From: Simplicispira lacusdiani | Lineage (GTDB): Bacteria; Pseudomonadota; Gammaproteobacteria; Burkholderiales; Burkholderiaceae_C | Direction: 5' to 3' | DNA: 64,000 nt | Assembly (NCBI RefSeq): GCF_003604195.1 | Contig: NZ_QXGR01000006.1 | Coordinates: 62,001 to 126,000 of the forward strand | Notes under the pieces: generated by a model | Databases searched by the model: none | The model's input: only the letters and a program-made list of their open reading frames with translations | What the model was told of the DNA's origin: nothing | Part shown: piece after piece, positions 27,908 to 36,981 of the stretch | Numbering within the stretch: position 1 is the stretch's first letter | How the letters are laid out: each line of letters opens with the position of its first letter | Translations under genes and position numbers: made by a program

Positions 27908-28936
27908 ATGACTTCCATGCCCCCACTGCTGTCCGGCCTGCGCGTGCTCGACCTCACGCGCAACCTGCCCGGGCCGTTCGCCACGCGTCTGCTGGCCGAC
28001 CTGGGTGCCACCATCGTCAAGGTGGAGCCGCCCGAGGGCGACCCGGCGCGGCCGTTGGCGGCGTTGTTCGAGGCGCTCAACCACGGCAAGGAATGCCGCA
28101 CCATCGACTTCCGCAGCAGCGCCGACCTGGACCGGCTGCGCGCCTGGGTGCAGGAGGCCGACGTGCTGCTCGACAGCTTCCGCCCTGGCGTGCTGCAGGG
28201 CCTGGGGCTGGACGCGGCCACGCTGCATGCGCTGAACCCGCGCCTGGTGACGGTGTCCATCACCGGCTATGGCCAGCACGGCCCCTGGGCGCAGAAAGCG
28301 GGGCACGACCTCAACTTCATGGCGCTGTCGGGCGTGCTGGACCAGATGCGTGCGCCCACGGGTGAGTTGGCCCTGTCCAACGTGCAGTGGGGTGATCTGG
28401 CGGGCGGCAGCGCGATGGCCTGCATCGCCGTGCTGGCAGCGGTGTTCGAGGTGCAGCGCACGGGTCAGGGAAGGCACCTGGATGTCAGCATGGCCCATGG
28501 CCTGCACGCCCAACTGGTGATGCCCCGGGCCACCGGTGCCATGCTGGCGCCGCTGCTGGGGCGCCGCCCCGGTGCGGGCGAAGACCTGCTCAACGGCGTG
28601 CTGCCTTGCTACAACCTCTACGCCACGCAGGACGGGCGCCACCTGGCCGTGGGCGCGCTGGAGTTCAAGTTCTGGAAGGCCGCGTGCGAAGTCTTTGACC
28701 GCCCCGACTGGGTGCAGCGCCACTGGCAGCGCGGCCAGTTGCCCGGCTCCAGCGATTGCGCAGCGCTGCGCGCCGAGGTGGCGCAGCTCGTGGCCTCGCA
28801 GCCGCTGGCCGTGTGGATCGAACGCTTTGCGCAGATCGATGCCTGCGTGACCCCGGTGCTCACGCTGGAGGAGGCGCAGGCGCACCCGTTGTTCGCGGGT
28901 GGCGTGCGGCCGCAGCCCTGGGCTGAAATCGTCTAG
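27908..28936 (+). CDS. CaiB/BaiF family CoA-transferase, 2-methylacyl-CoA racemase-like
   Basis: 342 residues, the size of 2-methylacyl-CoA racemase. N-terminus LSGLRVLDLTRNLPGPFATRLLADLGATIVKVE is the CoA-binding signature. GHDLNFMALSG carries the racemase His and QWGDLAGGSAMA the catalytic Asp. Racemase activity would let branched acyl-CoAs enter the adjacent beta-oxidation operon; this is inference from family and position. It is better preserved than the CaiB-like gene at 9979. An HDAC-like gene follows 30 bases later. Confidence 0.86.
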   Translation: MTSMPPLLSGLRVLDLTRNLPGPFATRLLADLGATIVKVEPPEGDPARPLAALFEALNHGKECRTIDFRSSADLDRLRAWVQEADVLLDSFRPGVLQGLGLDAATLHALNPRLVTVSITGYGQHGPWAQKAGHDLNFMALSGVLDQMRAPTGELALSNVQWGDLAGGSAMACIAVLAAVFEVQRTGQGRHLDVSMAHGLHAQLVMPRATGAMLAPLLGRRPGAGEDLLNGVLPCYNLYATQDGRHLAVGALEFKFWKAACEVFDRPDWVQRHWQRGQLPGSSDCAALRAEVAQLVASQPLAVWIERFAQIDACVTPVLTLEEAQAHPLFAGGVRPQPWAEIV

Positions 28937-28966
28937 AAGTTCTGCGCCGGCTTTTACACTCGGCGC

Positions 28967-30004
28967 ATGATCACCTTCCACAACCCGCTGCACCACCTGC
29001 ACGCCCCGGTGCATGAGTTCTTCCGGGGCGAGCGCGTGCCGTGCTTCGAGAAGCCCGCGCGCGCCGACTATGTCGAGGCCCGCCTGACCGAACGCGGCCA
29101 CGTGCTGCTCGCGCCCGACCAGGACAGCAGCGCCGTGCTTGCGCGCATCCATGCGCCGCGCTACCTGCAGTTCCTGCAAACGGCATGGGCCCAATGGCTG
29201 GCGCTGGACCCGGCCAATGCCCAGGTGCAACCCTTTCCCTCGGTCTGGCCCGTGCGCACGCTGCGCAGCGACATCGAGCCGGACAATTTCGTCGCCAAGC
29301 TGGGCCTGTATTCCATGGACAACGGCACGCCGCTGGCTGCAGGAAGTTGGCAGGCCGCCAAGGCCGGTGCCGATGCCGCTGCCAGCGCGGCGGCGCGCGT
29401 GGCGGCCGGTGCGCGCGCGGCCTTTTGCTGCACCCGCCCGCCGGGCCACCATGCGGGGCCAGACTTCATGGGCGGCTACTGCCTGCTCAACAACGCCGCC
29501 GTGGCTGCCCAATGGCTGCGCGACCAGGGCGCGGCCCGTGTCGCCGTGCTGGACGTGGACTACCACCATGGCAACGGCACGCAAAGCATCTTCTACGACC
29601 GTGCGGACGTGCTGTTCGTCAGCATCCATGGCGATCCGCGCACCGAATATCCGTTCTACCTGGGCCACGCCGATGAGACAGGCGAGGGCGCCGGGGCGGG
29701 CTGCAACCTGAACCTGCCGCTGGCGGCGGGCAGCAGCGTGCAGACCTGGTTTGCCGCGCTGGAGCAGGCCTGCGCGCGCATTGCGGGCCATGGCGCCGAA
29801 GCGCTGGTGGTCTCGCTTGGCCTCGATACGTTCGAGGGCGACCCGATTTCGCGCTTTGCCCTGGCCTCGGCGGATTTCCTGCGCCTCGGCGAGCGCCTGG
29901 CACGCTTGGGCCTGCCCACTGTGTTCGTGCTGGAGGGGGGCTATGCCGCTGCCGATCTGGGCACCAACGCCGTGAACGTGCTCGAAGGCTTCGAGCAGGG
30001 TTGA
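28967..30004 (+). CDS. Histone deacetylase-like amidohydrolase (acetylpolyamine amidohydrolase branch)
   Basis: 345 residues, arginase/deacetylase fold. Zinc-site and catalytic motifs are intact: TRPPGHHAG (tandem His), VLDVDYHHGNGTQ (zinc Asp and His), SLGLDTFEGDP (zinc Asp) and LEGGYAAADLG (Tyr replaced or shifted). Relatives remove acetyl groups from polyamines or small amides; protein deacetylation is less likely. It is cytosolic with no signal peptide. It starts 30 bases after the CaiB-type gene and ends 15 bases before the oxidase gene, so the three look like one unit. Confidence 0.88.
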   Translation: MITFHNPLHHLHAPVHEFFRGERVPCFEKPARADYVEARLTERGHVLLAPDQDSSAVLARIHAPRYLQFLQTAWAQWLALDPANAQVQPFPSVWPVRTLRSDIEPDNFVAKLGLYSMDNGTPLAAGSWQAAKAGADAAASAAARVAAGARAAFCCTRPPGHHAGPDFMGGYCLLNNAAVAAQWLRDQGAARVAVLDVDYHHGNGTQSIFYDRADVLFVSIHGDPRTEYPFYLGHADETGEGAGAGCNLNLPLAAGSSVQTWFAALEQACARIAGHGAEALVVSLGLDTFEGDPISRFALASADFLRLGERLARLGLPTVFVLEGGYAAADLGTNAVNVLEGFEQG

Positions 30005-30019
30005 GGCAGGAGGGCAACG

Positions 30020-31114
30020 ATGGTGGACAAGGTCGATTGCGTGGTGGTGGGTGCTGGCGTGGTGGGATTGGCGGTAGCCCGCGCGCTCGCATTGCAGGGG
30101 CGCGATGTGCTGGTGCTGGAGGCACAGGACGCCATCGGCACGGGCACCAGTTCGCGCAACAGCGAGGTCATCCATGCCGGGTTGTACTACGCACAGGGCT
30201 CGCTCAAGGCGCGCCTGTGCGTGCGCGGGCGAGAACTGATGTACGCCTACTGCGCCGAACGCAACATACCGCACCGCCGCTGCGGCAAGCTGGTGGTGGC
30301 CACGTCCGTGGAACAGATGCCCGCCCTGCGCGCCGTGCAGGAACATGCGCGCGGCAACGGCGTGGCGCTGGAGTGGCTGGAGCGCGACGCGGCCCGCGCG
30401 CTGGAGCCCGCGCTGGAATGCGTGGCCGCGCTGCATTCGCCGGAAACCGGCATCGTGGACAGCCATGGTCTGATGCTGGCCTTGCAGGGGGACCTGGAGA
30501 ATGCGGGGGGTGTTCTTGCATTACATTCGCCTCTGAGGCAAGCGCAGTGCACGCCATGTGCTATTGAATTAATAGCTTTTGACGGCACGCGTCTGTTGGC
30601 CCGCACGCTGGTGAATGCCGCCGGCCTGGCCGCGCCGGCTCTGGCGGCATGCTTTTCCGGGTTGGACCCGGTCCATGTGCCACAGGCGCGTTTCGCCAAG
30701 GGCAACTATTTCACGCTGGCTGGCCGGGCACCGTTCTCGCGCCTCATCTACCCCGTGCCCGAGGTTGCCGGGCTGGGGGTGCACCTCACGCTGGACCTGG
30801 GCGGGAAAGCCAAGTTCGGACCCGACGTGCAATGGGTGGACTCGCCCGGCGATCTCGTCGTGGACCCGGCGCGCGGCGACGCCTTCTATGCCGAGGTGCG
30901 TAAATACTGGCCCGCGCTGCGCGACGGCGCGCTCGCGCCGGGCTATGCGGGTATCCGGCCCAAGATCTTCGGGCCGCAGGGCGCGCTCACGGATTTCGTC
31001 ATCCAGGGGCCTGCCGTGCACGGAGTGGCGGGACTGGTCAACCTGTTCGGCATCGAATCCCCCGGATTGACCAGCGCCCTGGCCATTGGCGAGCATGTGG
31101 CCGCGTTGCTCTGA
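30020..31114 (+). CDS. FAD-dependent oxidoreductase, L-2-hydroxyglutarate oxidase-like
   Basis: 364 residues of the DAO superfamily. The N-terminal dinucleotide motif is [30 protein letters not shown] is the LhgO/YgaF signature around the flavin, and [20 protein letters not shown] is near the substrate site. It probably oxidises L-2-hydroxyglutarate or a related 2-hydroxy acid, feeding electrons to quinone. A palindromic repeat is embedded in frame at about residues 170-187. AGGAGGG at 30008-30014 supports the start. Confidence 0.85.
   Translation: MVDKVDCVVVGAGVVGLAVARALALQGRDVLVLEAQDAIGTGTSSRNSEVIHAGLYYAQGSLKARLCVRGRELMYAYCAERNIPHRRCGKLVVATSVEQMPALRAVQEHARGNGVALEWLERDAARALEPALECVAALHSPETGIVDSHGLMLALQGDLENAGGVLALHSPLRQAQCTPCAIELIAFDGTRLLARTLVNAAGLAAPALAACFSGLDPVHVPQARFAKGNYFTLAGRAPFSRLIYPVPEVAGLGVHLTLDLGGKAKFGPDVQWVDSPGDLVVDPARGDAFYAEVRKYWPALRDGALAPGYAGIRPKIFGPQGALTDFVIQGPAVHGVAGLVNLFGIESPGLTSALAIGEHVAALL
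30529..30579 (-). repeat. Palindromic element copy inside the LhgO-like gene
   Basis: GCCTCTGAGGCAAGCGCAG leads into GCTATT-GAATT-AATAGC (30560-30576), the reverse orientation of the family. It is in frame and encodes [17 protein letters not shown]. Confidence 0.7.
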
Positions 31115-31243
31115 ACCCGACAGCGCTGCAGCACTTTTTTGCATGAAGGCCGTGACCCGACGCTAAGATGGACCCAAAGCGCGCGCGGCAAGCGAACTAC
31201 CGCTGCGCAGGATTTCAATGGTGAACCGCAAAGAAAGGCCTGT

Positions 31244-31555
31244 ATGACGACCTCTGCTTCCGATACCCTCCACAGCACCCAGACTGAACTGGAGAAGCTC
31301 GTTGCCGACCTGCGCGGCCTGATGGCCAGCAAGGATCTCGACAGCGTGCCCGAAATCAAGCTGCTGCGCCAGCGCCTGGACGACGGCATGCACAGCGTGC
31401 GCGATGCTGCCGTGCGCGCCGCCCAGGAAGCCGCCCACCAGGCCAAGGACGCTGCCCGCGCGGCCGACCGCTATGCCCATGACGAGCCTTGGCGCGTGGC
31501 GGGCGCTGCGCTGGCCGTGGGTGCGCTCGTGGGTTTCCTGCTTGCGCGCCGCTGA
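31244..31555 (+). CDS. yqjD: ElaB/YqjD-type (DUF883) ribosome-associated membrane protein
   Basis: 103 residues. A long amphipathic, probably coiled-coil region (LEKLVADLRGLMASKD) is followed by Ala-rich helices and a single C-terminal membrane helix GAALAVGALVGFLLARR. E. coli YqjD and ElaB are tail-anchored and bind ribosomes in stationary phase. It forms a trio with yqjE- and yqjK-like genes, as in E. coli. The start at 31244 is the family start; the upstream frame lacks similarity. Confidence 0.88.
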   Translation: MTTSASDTLHSTQTELEKLVADLRGLMASKDLDSVPEIKLLRQRLDDGMHSVRDAAVRAAQEAAHQAKDAARAADRYAHDEPWRVAGAALAVGALVGFLLARR

Positions 31556-31603
31556 TGTGCCGCGGCTCCGCCGGCAAGGACTTCGGGCTTCGGGGGGAAA
31601 TGC

Positions 31604-31999
31604 ATGAACTGGATCTCCTTGCTCGGGCTTGAATCTTTCGTCCTGCGCTGGCGTGCCGCCGCCGTCGAAGCAGCCATGGCCGTCGAGGACCGGGCCGAGC
31701 TGGCTCACCTCGAATGGCAGGAACAAAAGCGGCGCCTGCGCCAGATGCTGATGCTCACCATCGCCGTGGCGTCGCTGACGGTGGTGGCGCTGATCCTGTT
31801 GTCCGTGGCGCTGCTGGTGCAGTTCTGGGACACCCCCCACCGGACGCTGGTGGCCTGGCTGGTTGCGGGAACCTGGCTCGCGGCCTGGGCCGGCGCCTTG
31901 TACGCGTTGGTGAGCCTGGCCCGGCAAGCGGGCGATGCCTTCGCGTTGACTCGCCAGGAACTGACCCGGGACTGGCGCGAGATCAAGGAGCAACTGTGA
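31604..31999 (+). CDS. yqjE: YqjE-like phage-holin-III family membrane protein
   Basis: 131 residues with two strong membrane helices (LMLTIAVASLTVVALILLSV and LVAWLVAGTWLAAWAGALYAL) flanked by charged amphipathic regions. The domain is called phage holin III, but the gene sits between yqjD- and yqjK-like genes and is a chromosomal YqjE, not prophage. GGGGGGAAATGC precedes the ATG. Its TGA overlaps the GTG of the next gene. Confidence 0.85.
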   Translation: MNWISLLGLESFVLRWRAAAVEAAMAVEDRAELAHLEWQEQKRRLRQMLMLTIAVASLTVVALILLSVALLVQFWDTPHRTLVAWLVAGTWLAAWAGALYALVSLARQAGDAFALTRQELTRDWREIKEQL

Positions 32000-32316
32000 A
32001 CCAGCCGGCATCTTCTTCCGGGGCACGCCTGCCCCGTGCCACGCCAGCGCAGCGGCTGGTGCTTGAACGCATCGCGGCCCAGCGCGAACGCCTGCGAGAG
32101 CGCAGGGCGCAACGCAGGCAGGCGCTGGCCGAGGCCGCAAGCACCCAGGGCGCTGCCGCCGACACGCCCTTGGTGCAGCGGCTGGCAGGGTTCGTCCGGG
32201 AGCATCCCGTGGCGGTCGCGGCCGTGGCTGGGGCCGCCCTGATGGCGGGGCCCCGGCGGCTGGTGCGCTGGGCGGGCGTCGTGCTGCCCCTCATCCTGCA
32301 GTTGCGCGGCCGCTGA
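31996..32316 (+). CDS. YqjK-like small protein
   Basis: 106 residues from a GTG that overlaps the yqjE stop (GTGA). The N-terminal half is very rich in Arg, Gln and Ala (ERIAAQRERLRERRAQRRQ), predicted to be a charged helix. The C-terminal part (HPVAVAAVAGAALMAGPRRL) has a hydrophobic segment. It corresponds in position and character to YqjK of E. coli. Function unknown. Confidence 0.75.
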   Translation: MNQPASSSGARLPRATPAQRLVLERIAAQRERLRERRAQRRQALAEAASTQGAAADTPLVQRLAGFVREHPVAVAAVAGAALMAGPRRLVRWAGVVLPLILQLRGR

Positions 32317-32340
32317 ATCCGTCCACCGCTGTGTTTTCCG

Positions 32341-32370
32341 TGCCTGCGGCGCCTTCGGGCGCCGCAGGCA
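32341..32370. terminator. Hairpin between convergent yqjK-like and pyrD genes
   Basis: TGCCTGCGGCGCC-TTCG-GGCGCCGCAGGCA is a perfect 13-bp stem closed by a TTCG tetraloop, three bases from the pyrD stop. The T runs beside it are short, but the position fits a bidirectional terminator. Confidence 0.7.
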
Positions 32371-32372
32371 TT

Positions 32373-33422
32373 TCAGCGCAGGGCCTTGATGGCGCGCGCG
32401 GCGCGCGCCACGAGCGCCGGGCCTTCGTAGATGAGGCCGGTGTAGATCTGCACCACGTCCGCCCCCGCGCGGATCTTGCTCACCGCATCGTCGGCGCTCA
32501 TGACGCCCCCTACACCGATGATGGGGAAGTGGCTGCCCAGGGCCGTTCGCAGCTGGCGGATGACCTGGTTGCTCGGTTCCAGCACGGGCGCACCGCTCAG
32601 ACCGCCGGTTTCCTCGGCGTGGCGCAGTCCTTGCACGGCCGTGCGGCCAATGGTGGTGTTGGTCGCCACCACGCCGTCCATGCCGTGGCGCTGAAGGGTG
32701 GCGGCGATCACCGCCACCTGGGCCTCGTCGAGGTCGGGGGCGATTTTCACGAAGAGGGGGGCGCGCTTGCCATGCTGCCGTGCCAACTGCTCACGCCGCT
32801 CGGCCATGGCTCCGAGCAGGCTGTCGAGCGCTTCGTCGCTCTGCAGTGCGCGCAGGTTCTTGGTGTTGGGTGAACTGATGTTCACGGTGACGTAATCCGC
32901 GTGCGGGTACACGCCGTCCAGGCAGGTAAGGTAGTCGCGCGTGGCGTCCTCGATGGGCGTGGCGGCATTCTTGCCGATGTTCAGGCCCAGCAGCATGGGG
33001 TGCTTCTGCTGGCGGCGAAATTTAGCCTGCTGCACGTTGTGCAGGAAGGCTTCGAGCCCGTCGTTGTTGAAGCCCAGGCGGTTGATGAGCGCGCGCGCCT
33101 CGGGCAGGCGGAACATGCGCGGCTTGGGGTTGCCGGGTTGCCCTTTGGGCGTGACCGTGCCCACCTCCACGAAGCCGAAGCCCATGGCGCCCAGGGCGTC
33201 GATGCAGCGCGCGTTCTTGTCCAGGCCGGCGGCCAGGCCCACGCGGTTGGGAAATTGCAGGCCAGCCAGCGTGATGGGGTCGTGCACGGTCTCGTTGCAC
33301 CAGGCCCACTGCAAGGGCGTGCCCTGGCCGCGCGCGAGCATGTCCATGGTGAGGTCGTGGGCGGCTTCGGCATCCAGGCCGAACAAGAATGGGCGGGTGA
33401 GGGCGTAGGGGATCAGTGACAT
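32373..33422 (-). CDS. pyrD: Dihydroorotate dehydrogenase (quinone), class 2
   Basis: 349 residues. The N-terminal amphipathic segment (about residues 1-35) for membrane and quinone contact marks class 2. Further motifs are [24 protein letters not shown] with FMN contacts and the catalytic Ser, [10 protein letters not shown] and the phosphate loop [13 protein letters not shown]. It oxidises dihydroorotate to orotate in pyrimidine synthesis. It is divergent from rpiA with only 35 bases between start codons, so the promoters must overlap. Confidence 0.96.
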   Translation of the reverse strand: MSLIPYALTRPFLFGLDAEAAHDLTMDMLARGQGTPLQWAWCNETVHDPITLAGLQFPNRVGLAAGLDKNARCIDALGAMGFGFVEVGTVTPKGQPGNPKPRMFRLPEARALINRLGFNNDGLEAFLHNVQQAKFRRQQKHPMLLGLNIGKNAATPIEDATRDYLTCLDGVYPHADYVTVNISSPNTKNLRALQSDEALDSLLGAMAERREQLARQHGKRAPLFVKIAPDLDEAQVAVIAATLQRHGMDGVVATNTTIGRTAVQGLRHAEETGGLSGAPVLEPSNQVIRQLRTALGSHFPIIGVGGVMSADDAVSKIRAGADVVQIYTGLIYEGPALVARAARAIKALR

Positions 33423-33457
33423 GGGGATAATTCAGGGTTCACCCCCGATTTTCCCCC

Positions 33458-34147
33458 ATGACGACACCTACCCCCCTCTCCCAAGACGAACTCAAGGCCC
33501 TGGTCGGCCAGGCGGCGCTCCAGTACATCGTGCCCGGCGACATCGTCGGCGTGGGCACCGGCTCCACGGTCAACAAGTTCATCGATGCGCTGGCCACGGT
33601 CAAAGACCAGGTGCGTGGCGCCGTGTCCAGCTCGGTGGCCAGCACCGAGCGCCTGCGCGCCATCGGCATTCCGGTGTTCGATGCCAACGAGGTGGAGCAG
33701 CTCTCGGTGTACGTGGACGGCGCCGACGAGATCGATGGCCGGGGCCACATGGTCAAGGGCGGTGGTGCCGCGCTCACGCGCGAGAAGATCGTCGCCGCGC
33801 TGGCGCGCCAGTTCGTCTGCATCGCCGACGAATCCAAGCTGGTGCAGACGCTGGGCCGCTTTCCACTGCCGGTGGAGGTGATTCCCATGGCCGCGGCGCA
33901 GATCGTGCGCCGCTTTGCCGCCCTGGGCGGCCAGGCCACGCTGCGCCTGAAGGACGGCCAGCCGCTGGTGACCGACAACGGTCAGCACATCCTTGACGTG
34001 ACCGGCCTGTCCATTACCGACCCGCTGGCGCTGGAATCGGAGATCAACCAGTGGCCCGGCGTGGTGACGGTGGGGATCTTCGCGCACCAGAAGGCGCAGG
34101 TCTGCCTCCTGGGTACGGCCCAGGGTGTGAAGACACTCACGTACTGA
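33458..34147 (+). CDS. rpiA: Ribose-5-phosphate isomerase A
   Basis: 229 residues. The phosphate loop [13 protein letters not shown] appears here as [39 protein letters not shown] carries the catalytic residues and [13 protein letters not shown] follows. It interconverts ribose-5-phosphate and ribulose-5-phosphate in the pentose phosphate pathway. Full length, one clear ATG at 33458. Sharing a regulatory region with pyrD ties precursor supply to pyrimidine synthesis, which may be incidental. Confidence 0.96.
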   Translation: MTTPTPLSQDELKALVGQAALQYIVPGDIVGVGTGSTVNKFIDALATVKDQVRGAVSSSVASTERLRAIGIPVFDANEVEQLSVYVDGADEIDGRGHMVKGGGAALTREKIVAALARQFVCIADESKLVQTLGRFPLPVEVIPMAAAQIVRRFAALGGQATLRLKDGQPLVTDNGQHILDVTGLSITDPLALESEINQWPGVVTVGIFAHQKAQVCLLGTAQGVKTLTY

Positions 34148-34178
34148 GCGGCGGGGCCGGCCCCTGGGGGCCGGCGCT

Positions 34179-34847
34179 TCAGAACCGGATGCCGGCCGGG
34201 TTGGAGGGGGTCGGGCCGCCGGGGTTGGGCTCGGGGGCCGGGCGCGCGCGTGGCGTGGCCCGCGTCGTGGCGGGCGTTTCTTCGGTCGCGGCGGCCGGTG
34301 TGGCGGGTTTGGGGGGGGTCAGCGGCGTGGCGGCCGGGCGGCGGTAATTGCCGGGCAGCTTCGACTGCTTGGGGTAGCCCGCCGCGTCGAGGTACTGCGT
34401 CCATTCGCTGTCGGAATAGCCGTGCAGCTGCTGCTGGCCGATGGTGCCGAAAGGCAGGCCTGTGTTGCCGCTCAGGCGCTTGAGCGCGTCGATGTCTTCA
34501 TTGCTGCCGATGGTGCGCTCGGTGAAAGGTACCCCACGGTTCACCAGCAGGTTGCGCGCGCTCGCGCAAGGGGCGCAATCGGTACCGGTATAGAGGGTCA
34601 CCGGGAAGCGGTTGGCGATCTGGCGCAGGTCGTAGGGCAGGGCATCGTTGGCCGAGCCCGAGCTACCGGTCGCCGACCCGCCGGAGGGGGGCTGGGCCGC
34701 GCTGTCGAGCGAGGGGGCGCGGTCGGAGAAGGTGACCTTGCCGTCGGGGCCGACGATGCGGTGGACTTGCTGGGCCTGGGCCAAGCCGTTCACGGCCAGC
34801 GAGCACAGCAGGGCAAGCAGGGCAGGGGTGGGGTGCGGCAGCTTCAT
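34179..34847 (-). CDS. Secreted DUF4124 and glutaredoxin-like protein
   Basis: 222 residues. A signal peptide (about 1-25, MKLPHPTPALLALLCSLAV) ends at AQAQQ. A DUF4124 segment follows (QVHRIVGPDGKVTFSDRAP). A glutaredoxin-like domain (about 85-165) has a CxxC-type pair in TGTDCAPCASARNLL and the cis-Pro region TGLPFGTIG. The C-terminal 60 residues are Pro/Ala/Thr-rich. It is probably periplasmic, with a redox role that is inferred. It is last in the minus-strand run after prlC, 46 bases downstream. The start at 34847 is preferred for its signal peptide. Confidence 0.82.
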   Translation of the reverse strand: MKLPHPTPALLALLCSLAVNGLAQAQQVHRIVGPDGKVTFSDRAPSLDSAAQPPSGGSATGSSGSANDALPYDLRQIANRFPVTLYTGTDCAPCASARNLLVNRGVPFTERTIGSNEDIDALKRLSGNTGLPFGTIGQQQLHGYSDSEWTQYLDAAGYPKQSKLPGNYRRPAATPLTPPKPATPAAATEETPATTRATPRARPAPEPNPGGPTPSNPAGIRF

Positions 34848-34893
34848 CGAGGTGTCTCCGGGTCGGGCGCGAGCCGTGGCCTGCAAGTATGCA

Positions 34894-36924
34894 TCAGGCC
34901 ATGCCTTGGTGGCGCAAAAGGGCGTCCAGGCTGGGCTCGCGCCCCCGGAAGGCCTTGAACGACTCCATGGCCGGGCGGCTGCCGCCCGCTTCAAGGATGG
35001 CCTGGCGGTAGCGGCGGCCTGTTTCGGCGCTGTGCGAACCGTCGGCCAGGGCGGTTTCCTCGAAGGCGGCGTAGGCGTCGGCCGAGAGCACCTCGGCCCA
35101 CTTGTAGCTGTAGTAGCCGGCCGCGTAGCCGCCCGCGAAGATGTGGCTGAAGGTGTGCGCCGTGCGGCTGAAGGCCGGCGGCTGCAGCACGGCGACCTCG
35201 GAGCGCACCAGACCCAGCAGGGGCATGAAGTCCTGCGCCGGGTCGTGTTCGGTGTGCAGCAGCATGTCGAACAGCGAGAACTCGATCTGGCGCAGCGTCT
35301 GCATGCCGCTTTGGAAGTTCTTGGCAGCGATCATCTTGTCGAACAGCGCGCGCGGCAGGGGCTCGCCGGTGTCCACATGGGCGGTCATGTGCTGCAACAC
35401 CTCCCATTCCCAGCAGAAGTTCTCCATGAACTGGCTCGGCAGCTCGACGGCATCCCACTCGACGCCGCCGATGCCGGAAACATCGCGCTCGTTCACCTGC
35501 GTGAGCATGTGGTGCAGGCCATGGCCGAACTCGTGGAACAGGGTGATCACGTCGTCGTGCGTGAGCAGCGCGGGCTTGCCGTCCACGCCGTCGGCGAAAT
35601 TGCACACCAGGTGCGCCACCGGCGTCTGGAGCTGGCCGGTGTCGGGGCGCAGCCAGCGTGTGCGCACGTCGTCCATCCAGGCGCCGCCGCGCTTGCCGGT
35701 GCGCGCGGGCTGGTCGAGATAGAACTGGCCCACGAGCTGGCCGCCGCGCTCGATGCGGTAGAACTCCACGGCCGGGTGCCACACGGGGGCCTGGTCGCGG
35801 CGGATGCTCACCTCGAACAGGGTTTCGATGATCTTGAACAGGCCGGCGAGCACGCGCGGCGCCGTGAAGTACTGCTTTACCTCCTGCTCGCTGAAGGCGT
35901 AGCGCGCCTCCTTGAGCTTTTCGGCCACATAGGGCCAGTCCCAGGCCTGCGGGTCATTCAAGCCCAGGTGCTCGGCGGCGAAGGCGCGCAGGTCGGCCAC
36001 GTCCTTCTCGGCGTGGGGGCGGGCGCGGCGGGCCAGATCGCGCAGGAAGGCGACCACCTCGGCAGGCGATTGCGCCATCTTGGGCACCACGGACACCTCG
36101 CCGAAGTTCAGGTAGCCCAGCAGGCGCGCCTCTTCCTGGCGCAGTGCCAGGATCTCGCGGATGAAGGCGCTGTTGTCGAAGCGCTTGCCCTCGCCCTCGG
36201 CCTGGTCGGAGGCGCGGGTGGCATAGGCACGGTAGAGCCGCTCGCGCAGAGCGCTGCTTTGGGCGAACTGCATCACCGGGAGGTAGCACGGCATCTTCAG
36301 CGTGAGCTTGAAGCCGTCCTTGCCCTCGGCCTGGGCGGCCGCGCGGGCCGCTTGGCGAACGTCGTCGGGCACGCCGTCCAGTTCGGACTCACTGGCGTAG
36401 TAGGCGAAGGCGTCGGTGGCGTCGAGCGTGTTCTCGCTGAACTTTTGCTGCAGTTCGGCCTGGCGTTCCTGGATCTGGGCGAAGCGCTCCTTGTCGGCGC
36501 CAGTCAGCTCGGCGCCCGAGAGCACGAAGTTGCGCACGGCGTTCTGCCGGGCTTGGCGCTGCTCGGCATTCAGGGTGCTGGGATCGATGGCCTTGTACTT
36601 GGCGTACAGGCGCTCATCGGCGCCCAGGCGCGTCCAGAACTCGGTCACGCGCGGCAGGGCCTCGTTGTAGGCGGCGCGCAGCTCGGGCGTGTCGGCCACG
36701 CTGTTGAGGTGGCTCACGGCGCCCCAGGCGCGGCCCAGTTCCTCGGTGGCCACGTCCAGCACCTGGGCGATGGCATCCCAGCGCGCTGGAAAGTCGCTTG
36801 CCGTCACGGTTTCGAGCGCGGCATTGGCCCGCTCCAGCAGGATGTCGATGGCGGGGGCGACGTCGGTGGGAGCGATGCGGTCGAACGCGGGCAGGTCGGA
36901 GAAGTCGAGGAGAGGATTGCTCAT
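34894..36924 (-). CDS. prlC: Oligopeptidase A (M3 zinc metallopeptidase)
   Basis: 676 residues, the PrlC/OpdA size. The zinc motif HEFGH is at 464-468 (TLFHEFGHGLHHMLTQ), with the third ligand Glu in GIGGVEWDAVELPSQ. The C-terminal region YYSYKWAEVLSADAYAAFEE is typical. It degrades short cytosolic peptides, including cleaved signal peptides. It begins 57 bases after folD and is probably co-transcribed with it. Confidence 0.95.
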   Translation of the reverse strand: MSNPLLDFSDLPAFDRIAPTDVAPAIDILLERANAALETVTASDFPARWDAIAQVLDVATEELGRAWGAVSHLNSVADTPELRAAYNEALPRVTEFWTRLGADERLYAKYKAIDPSTLNAEQRQARQNAVRNFVLSGAELTGADKERFAQIQERQAELQQKFSENTLDATDAFAYYASESELDGVPDDVRQAARAAAQAEGKDGFKLTLKMPCYLPVMQFAQSSALRERLYRAYATRASDQAEGEGKRFDNSAFIREILALRQEEARLLGYLNFGEVSVVPKMAQSPAEVVAFLRDLARRARPHAEKDVADLRAFAAEHLGLNDPQAWDWPYVAEKLKEARYAFSEQEVKQYFTAPRVLAGLFKIIETLFEVSIRRDQAPVWHPAVEFYRIERGGQLVGQFYLDQPARTGKRGGAWMDDVRTRWLRPDTGQLQTPVAHLVCNFADGVDGKPALLTHDDVITLFHEFGHGLHHMLTQVNERDVSGIGGVEWDAVELPSQFMENFCWEWEVLQHMTAHVDTGEPLPRALFDKMIAAKNFQSGMQTLRQIEFSLFDMLLHTEHDPAQDFMPLLGLVRSEVAVLQPPAFSRTAHTFSHIFAGGYAAGYYSYKWAEVLSADAYAAFEETALADGSHSAETGRRYRQAILEAGGSRPAMESFKAFRGREPSLDALLRHQGMA

Positions 36925-36981
36925 GCGGGCTTAGATGGCGGCGCGGGGTGCGGGTTCAAGGCAGGTGGCGCGTGCGGAGTG

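Noticed and set aside
31604..31999. Prophage remnant suggested by a phage-holin-family protein
   Set aside because: The neighbours are yqjD- and yqjK-like genes, the normal chromosomal context of YqjE; no other phage genes are present.
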